Shown here piece after piece: positions 57,293-64,000 of a DNA stretch of 64,000 nucleotides. The first letter of the stretch is position 1; each line of letters opens with the position of its first letter. The notes under the pieces are model-generated. The model saw only the letters and a list, made by a program, of their open reading frames with translations. It was not told the origin of the DNA and did not search any database. Location of the stretch: contig NZ_LBMK01000002.1 in NCBI RefSeq assembly GCF_001005295.1, forward strand, positions 1,369,223 through 1,433,222, given 5' to 3'. The DNA is from Streptomyces yangpuensis (lineage in GTDB: Bacteria; Actinomycetota; Actinomycetes; Streptomycetales; Streptomycetaceae). A program made the translations under genes and the position numbers.

Positions 57293-58882
57293 TCAGCCCA
57301 GCGCCCGGACGTTCACCCGCACCGTGTGCCACCCCGTCGCCCCGTCCGGCACGGTGCCGCGGCGGACCCCCGTCTGGACGGTGCCCGAACCGTCCGTGGC
57401 GCGGACCTCAAGGGTGTGCGGTCCGGCGGTCGCCTCCCAGAGCCACACCCACTGCCGCCATGTGTCCACGCCGTCCGCGTCACCGAGCCGCGCCTCCTGC
57501 CACGGGCCGCCGTCCACCCGTACCTCGACCCGCCGGATGCCCCGGTGCTGCGCCCACGCCACCCCCGCCACGGCCACCCGGCCCGGCCGCAGGGCCGCGT
57601 ACGGGCGCGGTGTGTCGATCCTCGACTGGGTCTTGACGGGGGCCTGCTGCGCCCAGGACCTGCGCACCCAGTAGGCGTCGTACGCGGCGAAGGTCGTCAG
57701 CCGCAGCTCGGCGAGCCATTTGCAGGCGGAGACGTAGCCGTACAGCCCCGGTACGACCATCCGGACGGGGAAGCCGTGCGCGAAGGGGAGCGGTTCACCG
57801 TTCATGCCGACGGCCAGCAGCGCCGCCCGGCCGTCCATGACCGTCTCGACGGGGGTGCCCAGCGTCATGCCGTCGACGGACCGGGCCACGAGCTGGTCGG
57901 CCGGGCCGCCCCGGGACGGCGGCCGCACCCCGGCCTCGCGGAGCAGGTCCGCGAGAGGTACACCGAGCCAGCGGGCGTTGCCCGCGTACGGGCCCCCGAC
58001 CTCGTTCGACACGCAGGTCAGGGTGATGTCGTGCTCGACCAGCGGGCGGGCGAGCAGCTCCCGCAGGCCGAGACTGAGGGGCTGCGGCACCCCCTCGCCG
58101 TGGATGCGCAGCCGCCAGGTCCCGGCGTCCACCCGGGGCACGACCAGGGCGGTGTCCACCCGGTAGAAGTCCCGGACGGGGGTGAGGAAGGGGGAGAGCC
58201 CGGGCACCCGCAGGTCCGCGCCGGACGGCACCGGCGGCGCGGGGACGGCGGGCCGGGGAAGGACGAGACCGGCCCGGGAGGCGGTCGCTCCGGCCGAGCC
58301 GTGGGCGCTCAGGCGCCGGCCGGCCAGACCGGCGGCGGACGACACCGCCAGCACGCCGACGACCAGCCGGCCGAATCCGCGCCGGTCCATCGCCCAGGCA
58401 CCCCCGGGCGGCGACCCGGCGGGCCGGGGCCGCCCGGCCACCGTGACCAGCAGCCCCAGCACCGCGGCCGCGGTCAGGCCGCCGGCGAGCGACGGCAGCG
58501 CGTCCTGCCAGGACGCCTCCGGCCGGCTGAGCGCGGCCACCGCCCCCAGCAGCCCGAACCCGCCCGCGACCGCGGTCCCCGCGGCCGGGCGGCGTACGGC
58601 GAGCAGCCCGGCCCCGGCGGCGACCGCGGTCAGCACGACGAGGATGCCGAGCGTCAGTACCGCCTTGTCGGCGGTGCCGAACAGGCCGATGGCCCACTCC
58701 CGGACGGCCACCGGCGTCAGGTCGACGGCCGCCGCGCCGACGGCGGTGACCGGGGAGGACTCGGGCCGGACCGCGGCCGTGACCAGCTCCGCCACCGCCA
58801 GCCCGGCGACTGCGGCGGCGATTGCGCAGACGGCACCCACCGCTCGCCGCGGCCTCCCGGAACCGCTCGGGTCTGCCCTCAC
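57293..58882 (-). CDS. Membrane-anchored molybdopterin oxidoreductase (sulfite oxidase/YedY-like)
   Basis: A 529-residue protein. The first 210 residues contain about five hydrophobic helices (VGAVCAIAAAVAGLAVAELV, KAVLTLGILVVLTAVAAGAG and others). The extracytoplasmic molybdopterin domain follows, with the Mo-ligand Cys290 in TLTCVSNEVGG, the sulfite-oxidase-type PVRMVVPGLYGYVSACKWL and, at the C-terminus, the dimerisation/Ig-like region (RRVEVRVDGGPWQEA). Typically these reduce or oxidise small substrates with electrons from a cytochrome or quinone. GTG 58882 may be leaderless (CACACT, six bases before). It is 59 bases from the MpaB gene. Substrate unknown. Confidence 0.88.
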   Translation of the reverse strand: MRADPSGSGRPRRAVGAVCAIAAAVAGLAVAELVTAAVRPESSPVTAVGAAAVDLTPVAVREWAIGLFGTADKAVLTLGILVVLTAVAAGAGLLAVRRPAAGTAVAGGFGLLGAVAALSRPEASWQDALPSLAGGLTAAAVLGLLVTVAGRPRPAGSPPGGAWAMDRRGFGRLVVGVLAVSSAAGLAGRRLSAHGSAGATASRAGLVLPRPAVPAPPVPSGADLRVPGLSPFLTPVRDFYRVDTALVVPRVDAGTWRLRIHGEGVPQPLSLGLRELLARPLVEHDITLTCVSNEVGGPYAGNARWLGVPLADLLREAGVRPPSRGGPADQLVARSVDGMTLGTPVETVMDGRAALLAVGMNGEPLPFAHGFPVRMVVPGLYGYVSACKWLAELRLTTFAAYDAYWVRRSWAQQAPVKTQSRIDTPRPYAALRPGRVAVAGVAWAQHRGIRRVEVRVDGGPWQEARLGDADGVDTWRQWVWLWEATAGPHTLEVRATDGSGTVQTGVRRGTVPDGATGWHTVRVNVRALG

Positions 58883-58941
58883 ACCGCCAGTGTGCCCCGC
58901 GCCCCCGGGCGGTGCGTCGTCGCCTCGGGGCGCGGCGCCGG

Positions 58942-60129
58942 TCAGTGCATGGGCGACGGCGGCACCCAGCGCCCGGTGCGCGGCGGCTTCACCCCGTAGT
59001 CGCTCTTCAGCTCCGCGGGGATGGCGTGGTGCATCACCCGGCCCCGGGTGAGGGAGGCCAGCTCGAAGCCGGAGAGCAGCGAGCCCGCCTTGTCGAGGGC
59101 CCACTCCGCGTACGGGCTGCTGTCCTCGATCGTCTCCAGCAGCCCCAGGAACACCGGCACCGCCTTGGCCGCCGTGTCCCAGGCGGTGCGCGGGATCTCC
59201 AGCCAGTCGCCGATGGTGTCGCCGACGAGGAACCGGACGGTGGCGGGGACCATCGGGTCGAAGAAGGTGCCCGGGACCACGTCCTCGTACATGCGCATCA
59301 GCTGGGCGTTGAGGCGGACGCCCTCGGGGGAGGGGCCGAGGTTGCGCAGGAGGTAGAGGTCGCAGTAGTCGCGGGCCTCGGTGAGGCTCTCCGGTACGGC
59401 CGACATGTCGCAGCCGAGCATGGCGCCCACGACACGCCAGGCGTAGAAGTAGGCCTCGGCGCCTTCCTCGCTCATGTGGATGCCGAGCCGGTGCATGGCG
59501 TCCAGGACCAGCAGGGAGAAGCAGATCTGACCTCCGATCATGTCCTCCTGGCAGATCGGCACTCCGTCCTTCTCGACGTCCCAGTGGCCGCCGTGGCGCA
59601 GGTGGTGGCGGACCGCCGCGTGCAGCAGCCGGACCTTCTGCGCGGCGGGGATGAACTTGCTGCCCTCCGCGAAGGAGTTGGTCTGCATCAGGTAAGTGAC
59701 GAACTGCCCGGTGTTGGCCATCCGCCGGGAGGGGTACGCCATGGAGTGCGTCGAGGCCAGCAGGCGGGAGAGCCGGGGGATGGCGTAGGTCGCGGGCATG
59801 GCCGCGAAGGACAGGCCGGTGTTGATGTGGGCGGCGTTGTCCATGAAGAACAGCCTGGCCTGTTCCATCACGTCCCAGTCCACCCAGCTCGGGGGCATGG
59901 ACGTGGCCTCGAAGTAGGCGCGTGCGGAGGCCGGGAGCTGCTCGGGGAGCTTGTCACCGGTGGTGGTGAAGAACCGCATGAGGGTGTTGAGGTCGCCGAC
60001 CTCCCCGCGGCGGAACATCTCGGCGACGGTCTCGTCGGCGAGCGGATCACCCTGCGTGCTCAGGGCGTCGAGGGCGGCGTGGTCGTAACGGGCATGCGCG
60101 GGTGCGGTCTTGGTGGCGTTGGCGTTCAC
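58942..60129 (-). CDS. Oxygenase MpaB/latex-clearing-protein-like (DUF2236)
   Basis: A 395-residue haem-dependent oxygenase-type protein. SRRMANTGQFVTYLM contains the RxxxT pattern near the distal site, and KVRLLHAAVRHHLRHGG has the probable proximal haem ligand (the H in VRLLHAAVR, as in Lcp). QEDMIGGQICFSLLVLDAM and PAELKSDYGVK are other family blocks. There is no Tat or Sec signal, so it is cytosolic, unlike the rubber-cleaving secreted Lcp. GTG 60129 has AAGGAC upstream. It lies 83 bases after the polyprenyl synthase gene on the same strand, so a polyprenyl product could be its substrate (inference). Confidence 0.85.
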   Translation of the reverse strand: MNANATKTAPAHARYDHAALDALSTQGDPLADETVAEMFRRGEVGDLNTLMRFFTTTGDKLPEQLPASARAYFEATSMPPSWVDWDVMEQARLFFMDNAAHINTGLSFAAMPATYAIPRLSRLLASTHSMAYPSRRMANTGQFVTYLMQTNSFAEGSKFIPAAQKVRLLHAAVRHHLRHGGHWDVEKDGVPICQEDMIGGQICFSLLVLDAMHRLGIHMSEEGAEAYFYAWRVVGAMLGCDMSAVPESLTEARDYCDLYLLRNLGPSPEGVRLNAQLMRMYEDVVPGTFFDPMVPATVRFLVGDTIGDWLEIPRTAWDTAAKAVPVFLGLLETIEDSSPYAEWALDKAGSLLSGFELASLTRGRVMHHAIPAELKSDYGVKPPRTGRWVPPSPMH

Positions 60130-60212
60130 GGCGGTCGTCCTTGTCGTGTCTTGGGGTGCGGGCGGCCGGCCCGGGGCCGGACGGGCCGGGGCGGCCGCAT
60201 GGGCTGGCGCGG

Positions 60213-61247
60213 CTACAGGGAGCGGTCGGCGGCCGTCGCGGCCAGCCCGCTCAGCGCGGACCGGGCCTCCGCGGGCAGCGCGGCGAGCTCCAGGGCGGCC
60301 CCGGCCCGGCCGATGCGTTCACGGATCATGTCCTCGACCTGCTGTCTGGCCCCGCACCGCTCCATCAGCTCGCGGACCGAGGAGGCCTCCTCCTCGCCCA
60401 GCTCCGGGTTCCCGACCAGCTTCGCCAGCAGCCGGCGCTCGTCCGGCCCGGCGGCCGCCACGGTCAGCGCGAGCAGCGCCGTGGGCTTGGCGTCCCGCAG
60501 GTCGTCCAGGTTGGACTTGCCGGTCCGTGCGGGGTCGCCGAAGGTCCCGAGCAGGTCGTCGCGCAGCTGGAATGCCTCCCCGAGCGGGAGGCCGTAGCCG
60601 GAGAAGGCGTCCAGCAGGGCGCGGGAGCCGCCGCCGAGGGTGGCGCCCAGGTGCAGCGGCCGCTCCACCGTGTACTTGGCCGTCTTGAAGCGGGCGACCT
60701 CCAGGGACTCCGCCACCAGCGGTGTCCGGTCGGCTCTCGCCTCGGTGCGCAGCACCTCCAGGAACTCGCCCGCCATCGTCTCGCGGAGCAGGGTGGACCA
60801 CAGGGGGACGGTCCGGGCCAGGTAGGCCCCGGGCAGCCCGCAGGAGGTGAAGACGTGCCCGGCGTACCCCATCAGCAGGTCGCCGAGGATCATGGCGAGG
60901 GCGGTGGAGCGCTGCCCGTTCGCGGCGAAGGCGGCGTGCGCGGTGAGCTGCCCGTGCCGCATCCGGCTGTCGTCGATGATGTCGTCGTGGGTGCAGGCCG
61001 CCGCGTGGACGAGTTCCATCGCGGCCGCGGCCCGGATCACCCCCTCACAGTCCGGCTGGCCCGCCGCCCGCCACCCCCAGTACAGGAACGCGGCCCGGAT
61101 CCGCTTGCCGCACGCCAGGGACCGGCGTAACTGCTGCGAGAGCGGGCTGAGTTCGGCGTGCAGGCCGAGCAGGGCCCGCTCCTCCTCGTCGGCCAGCCGG
61201 ACCAGCACCTCGTCGATGCGCTCCTTGAAGCCGGTGTGGTCATGCAC
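60213..61247 (-). CDS. Polyprenyl (isoprenyl) diphosphate synthase, TTA-containing
   Basis: A 344-residue trans-isoprenyl diphosphate synthase that joins isopentenyl diphosphate units. The first aspartate-rich motif is CTHDDIIDDSRMRHG (DDxxDD), the second QLRDDLLGTFGD (DDxxxxxxD). GKRIRAAFLYWGW carries the substrate-binding Lys/Arg. Chain-length residues cannot be read with certainty. GTG 61247 starts inside the previous gene (overlap of 8 bases), so it is coupled. Leu 40 is a TTA codon (minus strand, 61130-61128), rare here, so bldA control in development is likely. Together with the MpaB oxygenase it suggests a small terpenoid pathway. Confidence 0.92.
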   Translation of the reverse strand: MHDHTGFKERIDEVLVRLADEEERALLGLHAELSPLSQQLRRSLACGKRIRAAFLYWGWRAAGQPDCEGVIRAAAAMELVHAAACTHDDIIDDSRMRHGQLTAHAAFAANGQRSTALAMILGDLLMGYAGHVFTSCGLPGAYLARTVPLWSTLLRETMAGEFLEVLRTEARADRTPLVAESLEVARFKTAKYTVERPLHLGATLGGGSRALLDAFSGYGLPLGEAFQLRDDLLGTFGDPARTGKSNLDDLRDAKPTALLALTVAAAGPDERRLLAKLVGNPELGEEEASSVRELMERCGARQQVEDMIRERIGRAGAALELAALPAEARSALSGLAATAADRSL

Positions 61248-61584
61248 AGGGCCGTCCCTCGGAGGTGTGCTGTGCCGCGGCGCGCCGGGCCATGGTCTCC
61301 AGGTAGTTCTCCTCGCCCATGCCCGCCCGGCGGGTGGCGAGTTGACCGCGCTTGCGCAGCTCCACCACACCGTCGGTGAGCAGTTCGCGCAGGTCGGCCC
61401 GGCGCAGCGCGTCCTGTGCGCGGTCCGCGGTCTGCCGCAGCTGGTCGAGGGCCAGGTCGGCCACTCCCGCGGCGAGCAGCGTCAGCAGTTCCAGGGACGC
61501 GGCGGCGGAGCCGGCCCCCGGGGACCGCTCCTGCCGTTCCTGTTCCCGCTGGCAGGTGGGCTGGTCGTGTTCGGTCTGGGACAT
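61240..61584 (-). CDS. Small helical protein upstream of the polyprenyl synthase
   Basis: A 114-residue soluble protein, acidic/basic mixed and helical (LELLTLLAAGVADLALDQLRQ, AQDALRRADLRELLTDGVVEL), with a Gln-rich N-terminus MSQTEHDQPTCQREQERQE. No family is recognised. The ATG follows GGAG by 11 bases. Its stop overlaps the synthase start, so it is translationally coupled and could be a partner or regulator of the enzyme. It begins 43 bases after a strong hairpin in the direction of transcription. Confidence 0.65.
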   Translation of the reverse strand: MSQTEHDQPTCQREQERQERSPGAGSAAASLELLTLLAAGVADLALDQLRQTADRAQDALRRADLRELLTDGVVELRKRGQLATRRAGMGEENYLETMARRAAAQHTSEGRPCA

Positions 61585-61626
61585 GCTCGGTGCACTCCTG
61601 GTCGCGTCGCGCCGCATGGCATCGCC

Positions 61627-61664
61627 AAGGGGCGGCCACCGGATCGCTCCGGTGGCCGCCCCTT
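61627..61664 (-). terminator. Perfect 16-bp hairpin after the GH89 gene
   Basis: AAGGGGCGGCCACCGG (61627-61642) pairs with CCGGTGGCCGCCCCTT (61649-61664), loop ATCGCT. It comes after the GH89 stop and 43 bases before the first gene of the polyprenyl operon, so it is a terminator or an attenuator. Confidence 0.85.
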
Positions 61665-61817
61665 GTCTCTTCCGGGCCAGTCAACCCAGTGCCGTTCCCG
61701 TGCGGCCATCCGCGGCCGGTGATCTCCCCCGCACGAGCACCGACTTTCCACCGCGAGGGTGATCGTCCCCGCGAGGGGCGATCCCCGCCGCCACCGGTGG
61801 TGTAGGCCGCGCCCCGG

Positions 61818-64000
61818 TCAGCGGGCGGGTGCCGCCGGGAGGGCCGCCGCGACCGCCGTGGCCAGCCGGTACGGGTCCCCGCTCGGCCGGTCCGGGTGCC
61901 GGGTGGTCCGCCGGGCCCACTCCTCCTCGAAGGCGTGCCAGTCGATCTCCCGCGGGGCGGTCCCGCGGACCAGCGCCTCGTCCAGCGCGGCGAAGTGGGC
62001 GCTCCACCGCCGGGCGTACAACTCCGAGATCAGGCCGCTCCATTCGCGGTTCGCGTAGTCGTGCAGGAAGCCGCCCTCGCTGGTGCTGCGCCGGCCCCAC
62101 ACGCTCAGCAGCGAGCGGGCGTCGTACTCGTACCGGTCCTGCTCGGCCCGGTCGGCGCCCCAGGACCGGGCCCGGGACAGCCAGGTGCCGAGGAGGAGGT
62201 TCGGGTCGGCTCCGGTCACCTGGTCCAACAGCCGCATCCCGTCCTGCCATTCGGCCGTCAGCGCGCGGAACCGGGCCAGGTCCTTCGCCTCGTAGGCCGC
62301 CTTGATCCTCGGCAGCAGGACCCGCGAGTGGTTGGCGAGGGCCTGCCGGGCGGTGTCCACGAGGTCGAAGCGGTAGGCGCTGGAGCCGCGCAGCGCCGGG
62401 TCCACCTTCAGGAGGTGGTCCAGCGCCCGGCGCACCGAACCGGCCGGATAGCGCATCGACTTGGGACTCCAGTACGCGGCCCCCGCCGCGGACAGGCTGG
62501 GCCGGGCGCTGAACAGGCTGTCCTGGGACTCCGACCACAGCCCCGAGGAGGTGCTGTACGGCCCCTTGCGGAGCTCCTCCCAGGCCGCGGCCGCCTCGGC
62601 GTCGGGCCGGCCGTAGCGGCGGGCCGCGAAACCGGCGAACCAGGCGCGCTGGTCGATCGGCCCGGGATCCCAGGCGAGGTCGGTGAAGAGGTCGAACGCC
62701 GCCGGGTTGGTCCCCGTGGCCTCCGGCAGGTAGGCGATGCCCGCGAGCGCGCTGTTGCTCTTCGCTCGCCAGGGGCCGAAGCGTTCGAGCCACACCGAGG
62801 TGTTCGCGCCGATCGTCGTGTGCCCGCCGAAGTTGTAGATGGTGCCCATCGCGTACGGGGTGCCGCCCCAGCGGGTCTCGCGGTCCAGCCGGTTGTACCG
62901 GTCGGACAGTCCGTCCAGGATCAGCAGCTTCGAGGTGTCCACCCCGGCCAGCAGTTCCGCGGTCGGGTCGTCCTGCCAGCCCAGTACGGCCCACAGCGCG
63001 CCGGGGTGGGCGGCGTGCAGGGCGTCCTGGACGGCGCCCGCCGCCGCGCGGACGTCGACGGACCCGGTCTGCCCGCCCTCGTGCAGCGGGCTCATCCGGT
63101 ACATCGTGCTGTCCCCGAACACCGCGCGCTGTTCCGCGTAGTAGGCGGCGGCCAGCTTCGCGAAGACCGGGGAGGCGGGATCCAGCCAGTCGGGGCGGTC
63201 GAAGCCCGCCCAGTCGCCCTGCGCGACCGTGGCCGCCCCCGGGTTGCGGGTGGCGAAGCCGGGCGGCACGGTGCCGAAGTAGCCGGGCAGCACCGGCGTC
63301 ATGCCGAGCCCGCGCAGCTGGTCGGCGATCCGCCCGCCGAGCTCGGCGCGTTCGCGCATCAGCCGTTCGGAGACCGGGCCGCCGAAGCCGCTGAGGTTCT
63401 GCAGCAGCCACCAGCTCTGGTGACCGGGGCCGGGGATCCACTGCCGCAGCTCCTCGGCGGAGTACCCGAACCGCTGGAGCGCCTGGTGGTAGGGGTACTC
63501 CGCCCCGACCTGCACGAACACCTCGTTGATGCCGTGCAGGGCGAGCAGGTCGATCTGCCGCTGGTGCTCCTCGAAGGTGCGGTACGGGCCCGAGTACCCG
63601 TCGTCGGTGTCGTTGAGCGCGTACCGGTGCGGGACCTGGGCGCTGCGGGTGACCGGTGCCGGTACGGCCGGCAGCCGGGCGGGCAGCATGCCGATGCTGT
63701 CGCCGGGCCAGCCGATGTCGGCCCCGGCGACGTGCTGGAGGTACCAGCCGACGCCCGTGAGCAGGGTGGCACCGGTGCTGCCGCGCACGGTGACCGCGCC
63801 GGCGGTCCCGGACACCGTGAAGGTGTCGGCCCCGGTGGCCGGGTCGGGCACCAGGGTGAACTGCCCGGCGTGCCGCGGGAGCAGCCGCTGCAGGGCGGCC
63901 CGCGCGGGTGCGGTGTCGAAGGTCGCGGCGCGGGGCGGGCCGGGGTCCGCGGACATCCGTTCCAGGGGCCGTACGGCGGCGGGTGCGGGCGACCCCGCGC
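61818..64000 (-). CDS. GH89 alpha-N-acetylglucosaminidase, 5' end outside window
   Basis: At least 726 residues of a glycoside hydrolase of the NAGLU family. The start lies beyond the right edge, since the frame stays open to 64000 (reading AGSPAPAAVRPLER before the first internal ATG at 63956), and a signal peptide is expected there. Domains: N-terminal tim-barrel linker (RAALQRLLPRHAGQFTL), the barrel with PHRYALNDTDDGYSGPYRTF, LALHGINEVFVQVGAEYPYH, GYFGTVPPGF and SPLHEGGQTGSV, and the helical C-terminal domain (SGLWSESQDSLFSARP...). Active-site acidic residues are not fixed here. It likely releases terminal GlcNAc from glycans outside the cell. Confidence 0.92.
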   Translation of the reverse strand, partial: AGSPAPAAVRPLERMSADPGPPRAATFDTAPARAALQRLLPRHAGQFTLVPDPATGADTFTVSGTAGAVTVRGSTGATLLTGVGWYLQHVAGADIGWPGDSIGMLPARLPAVPAPVTRSAQVPHRYALNDTDDGYSGPYRTFEEHQRQIDLLALHGINEVFVQVGAEYPYHQALQRFGYSAEELRQWIPGPGHQSWWLLQNLSGFGGPVSERLMRERAELGGRIADQLRGLGMTPVLPGYFGTVPPGFATRNPGAATVAQGDWAGFDRPDWLDPASPVFAKLAAAYYAEQRAVFGDSTMYRMSPLHEGGQTGSVDVRAAAGAVQDALHAAHPGALWAVLGWQDDPTAELLAGVDTSKLLILDGLSDRYNRLDRETRWGGTPYAMGTIYNFGGHTTIGANTSVWLERFGPWRAKSNSALAGIAYLPEATGTNPAAFDLFTDLAWDPGPIDQRAWFAGFAARRYGRPDAEAAAAWEELRKGPYSTSSGLWSESQDSLFSARPSLSAAGAAYWSPKSMRYPAGSVRRALDHLLKVDPALRGSSAYRFDLVDTARQALANHSRVLLPRIKAAYEAKDLARFRALTAEWQDGMRLLDQVTGADPNLLLGTWLSRARSWGADRAEQDRYEYDARSLLSVWGRRSTSEGGFLHDYANREWSGLISELYARRWSAHFAALDEALVRGTAPREIDWHAFEEEWARRTTRHPDRPSGDPYRLATAVAAALPAAPAR

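Overview
The window is very GC-rich, densely coded DNA from a Streptomyces-like actinomycete (Streptomyces or a close relative such as Kitasatospora). This rests on the strong G/C bias at third codon positions, two AfsR-like SARP regulators, many GTG starts and apparently leaderless genes, rare TTA codons, and families typical of streptomycetes: DUF6153/DUF305, CsbD, MpaB-type oxygenase and secreted cell-wall hydrolases with SH3 tails. No tRNA, rRNA, CRISPR array, insertion sequence or phage gene was recognised. Both edges cut genes: an NRPS on the left and a GH89 glycosidase on the right.

Layout. 1-8.2 kb: the terminal part of a nonribosomal peptide synthetase (A-PCP-C-A-PCP-TE), an MFS exporter, a dimethylargininase-like enzyme, then a small secreted peptide. 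8.2-14.2 kb: a large AfsR-type SARP regulator divergent from a degenerate nucleotidyltransferase-like protein, then a PAP2 membrane phosphatase. 14.3-17 kb: an amino-acid permease and a conserved unknown gene. 17.2-21.3 kb: a tightly overlapping operon of FGGY (glycerol-type) kinase, GlpA-like dehydrogenase with a BFD [2Fe-2S] tail, and a second FAD/NAD oxidoreductase. 21.5-23.5 kb: an overlapping trio of N5-glutamine-type methyltransferase, CDGSH iron-sulfur protein and haem-oxygenase-like di-iron protein. 23.6-26.8 kb: CsbD stress protein, a small unknown protein, and a membrane-anchored P-loop ATPase with TPR repeats that carries a TTA codon. 26.9-29.8 kb: a desaturase remnant and a cold-shock block (CspA, DEAD-box helicase, CBS protein, small conserved protein).

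30.3-34.1 kb: DUF6153 and DUF305 proteins, a saccharopine-dehydrogenase-like enzyme and a cytochrome P450. 34.1-42.1 kb: the most unusual region, a cell-wall remodelling island. It holds a VanX-like dipeptidase, a sigma factor, NlpC/P60 and M23 endopeptidases and a serine beta-lactamase-fold enzyme, plus a broken fourth copy. The three secreted enzymes and the remnant share a C-terminal SH3-like module that ends exactly in cysteine. The island faces a second AfsR-like SARP across a spacer with TGCA-starting direct repeats at 11-bp steps. 42.2-49 kb: ABC exporter, secreted beta-carbonic anhydrase, flavin amine/L-amino-acid oxidase, CASTOR/POLLUX-like channel.

49.1-54.8 kb: isochorismatase-like protein, DUF6434/SAP protein, 3-hydroxyisobutyryl-CoA hydrolase-like protein, and a UvrA-like drug-resistance ATPase divergent from a TetR regulator across three 14-bp tandem repeats. 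54.9-64 kb (all minus strand): SDR, a serine hydrolase with ruined catalytic motifs, a membrane-anchored molybdopterin oxidoreductase, an operon of small protein, polyprenyl synthase (TTA codon) and MpaB/Lcp-like oxygenase, and a GH89 alpha-N-acetylglucosaminidase.
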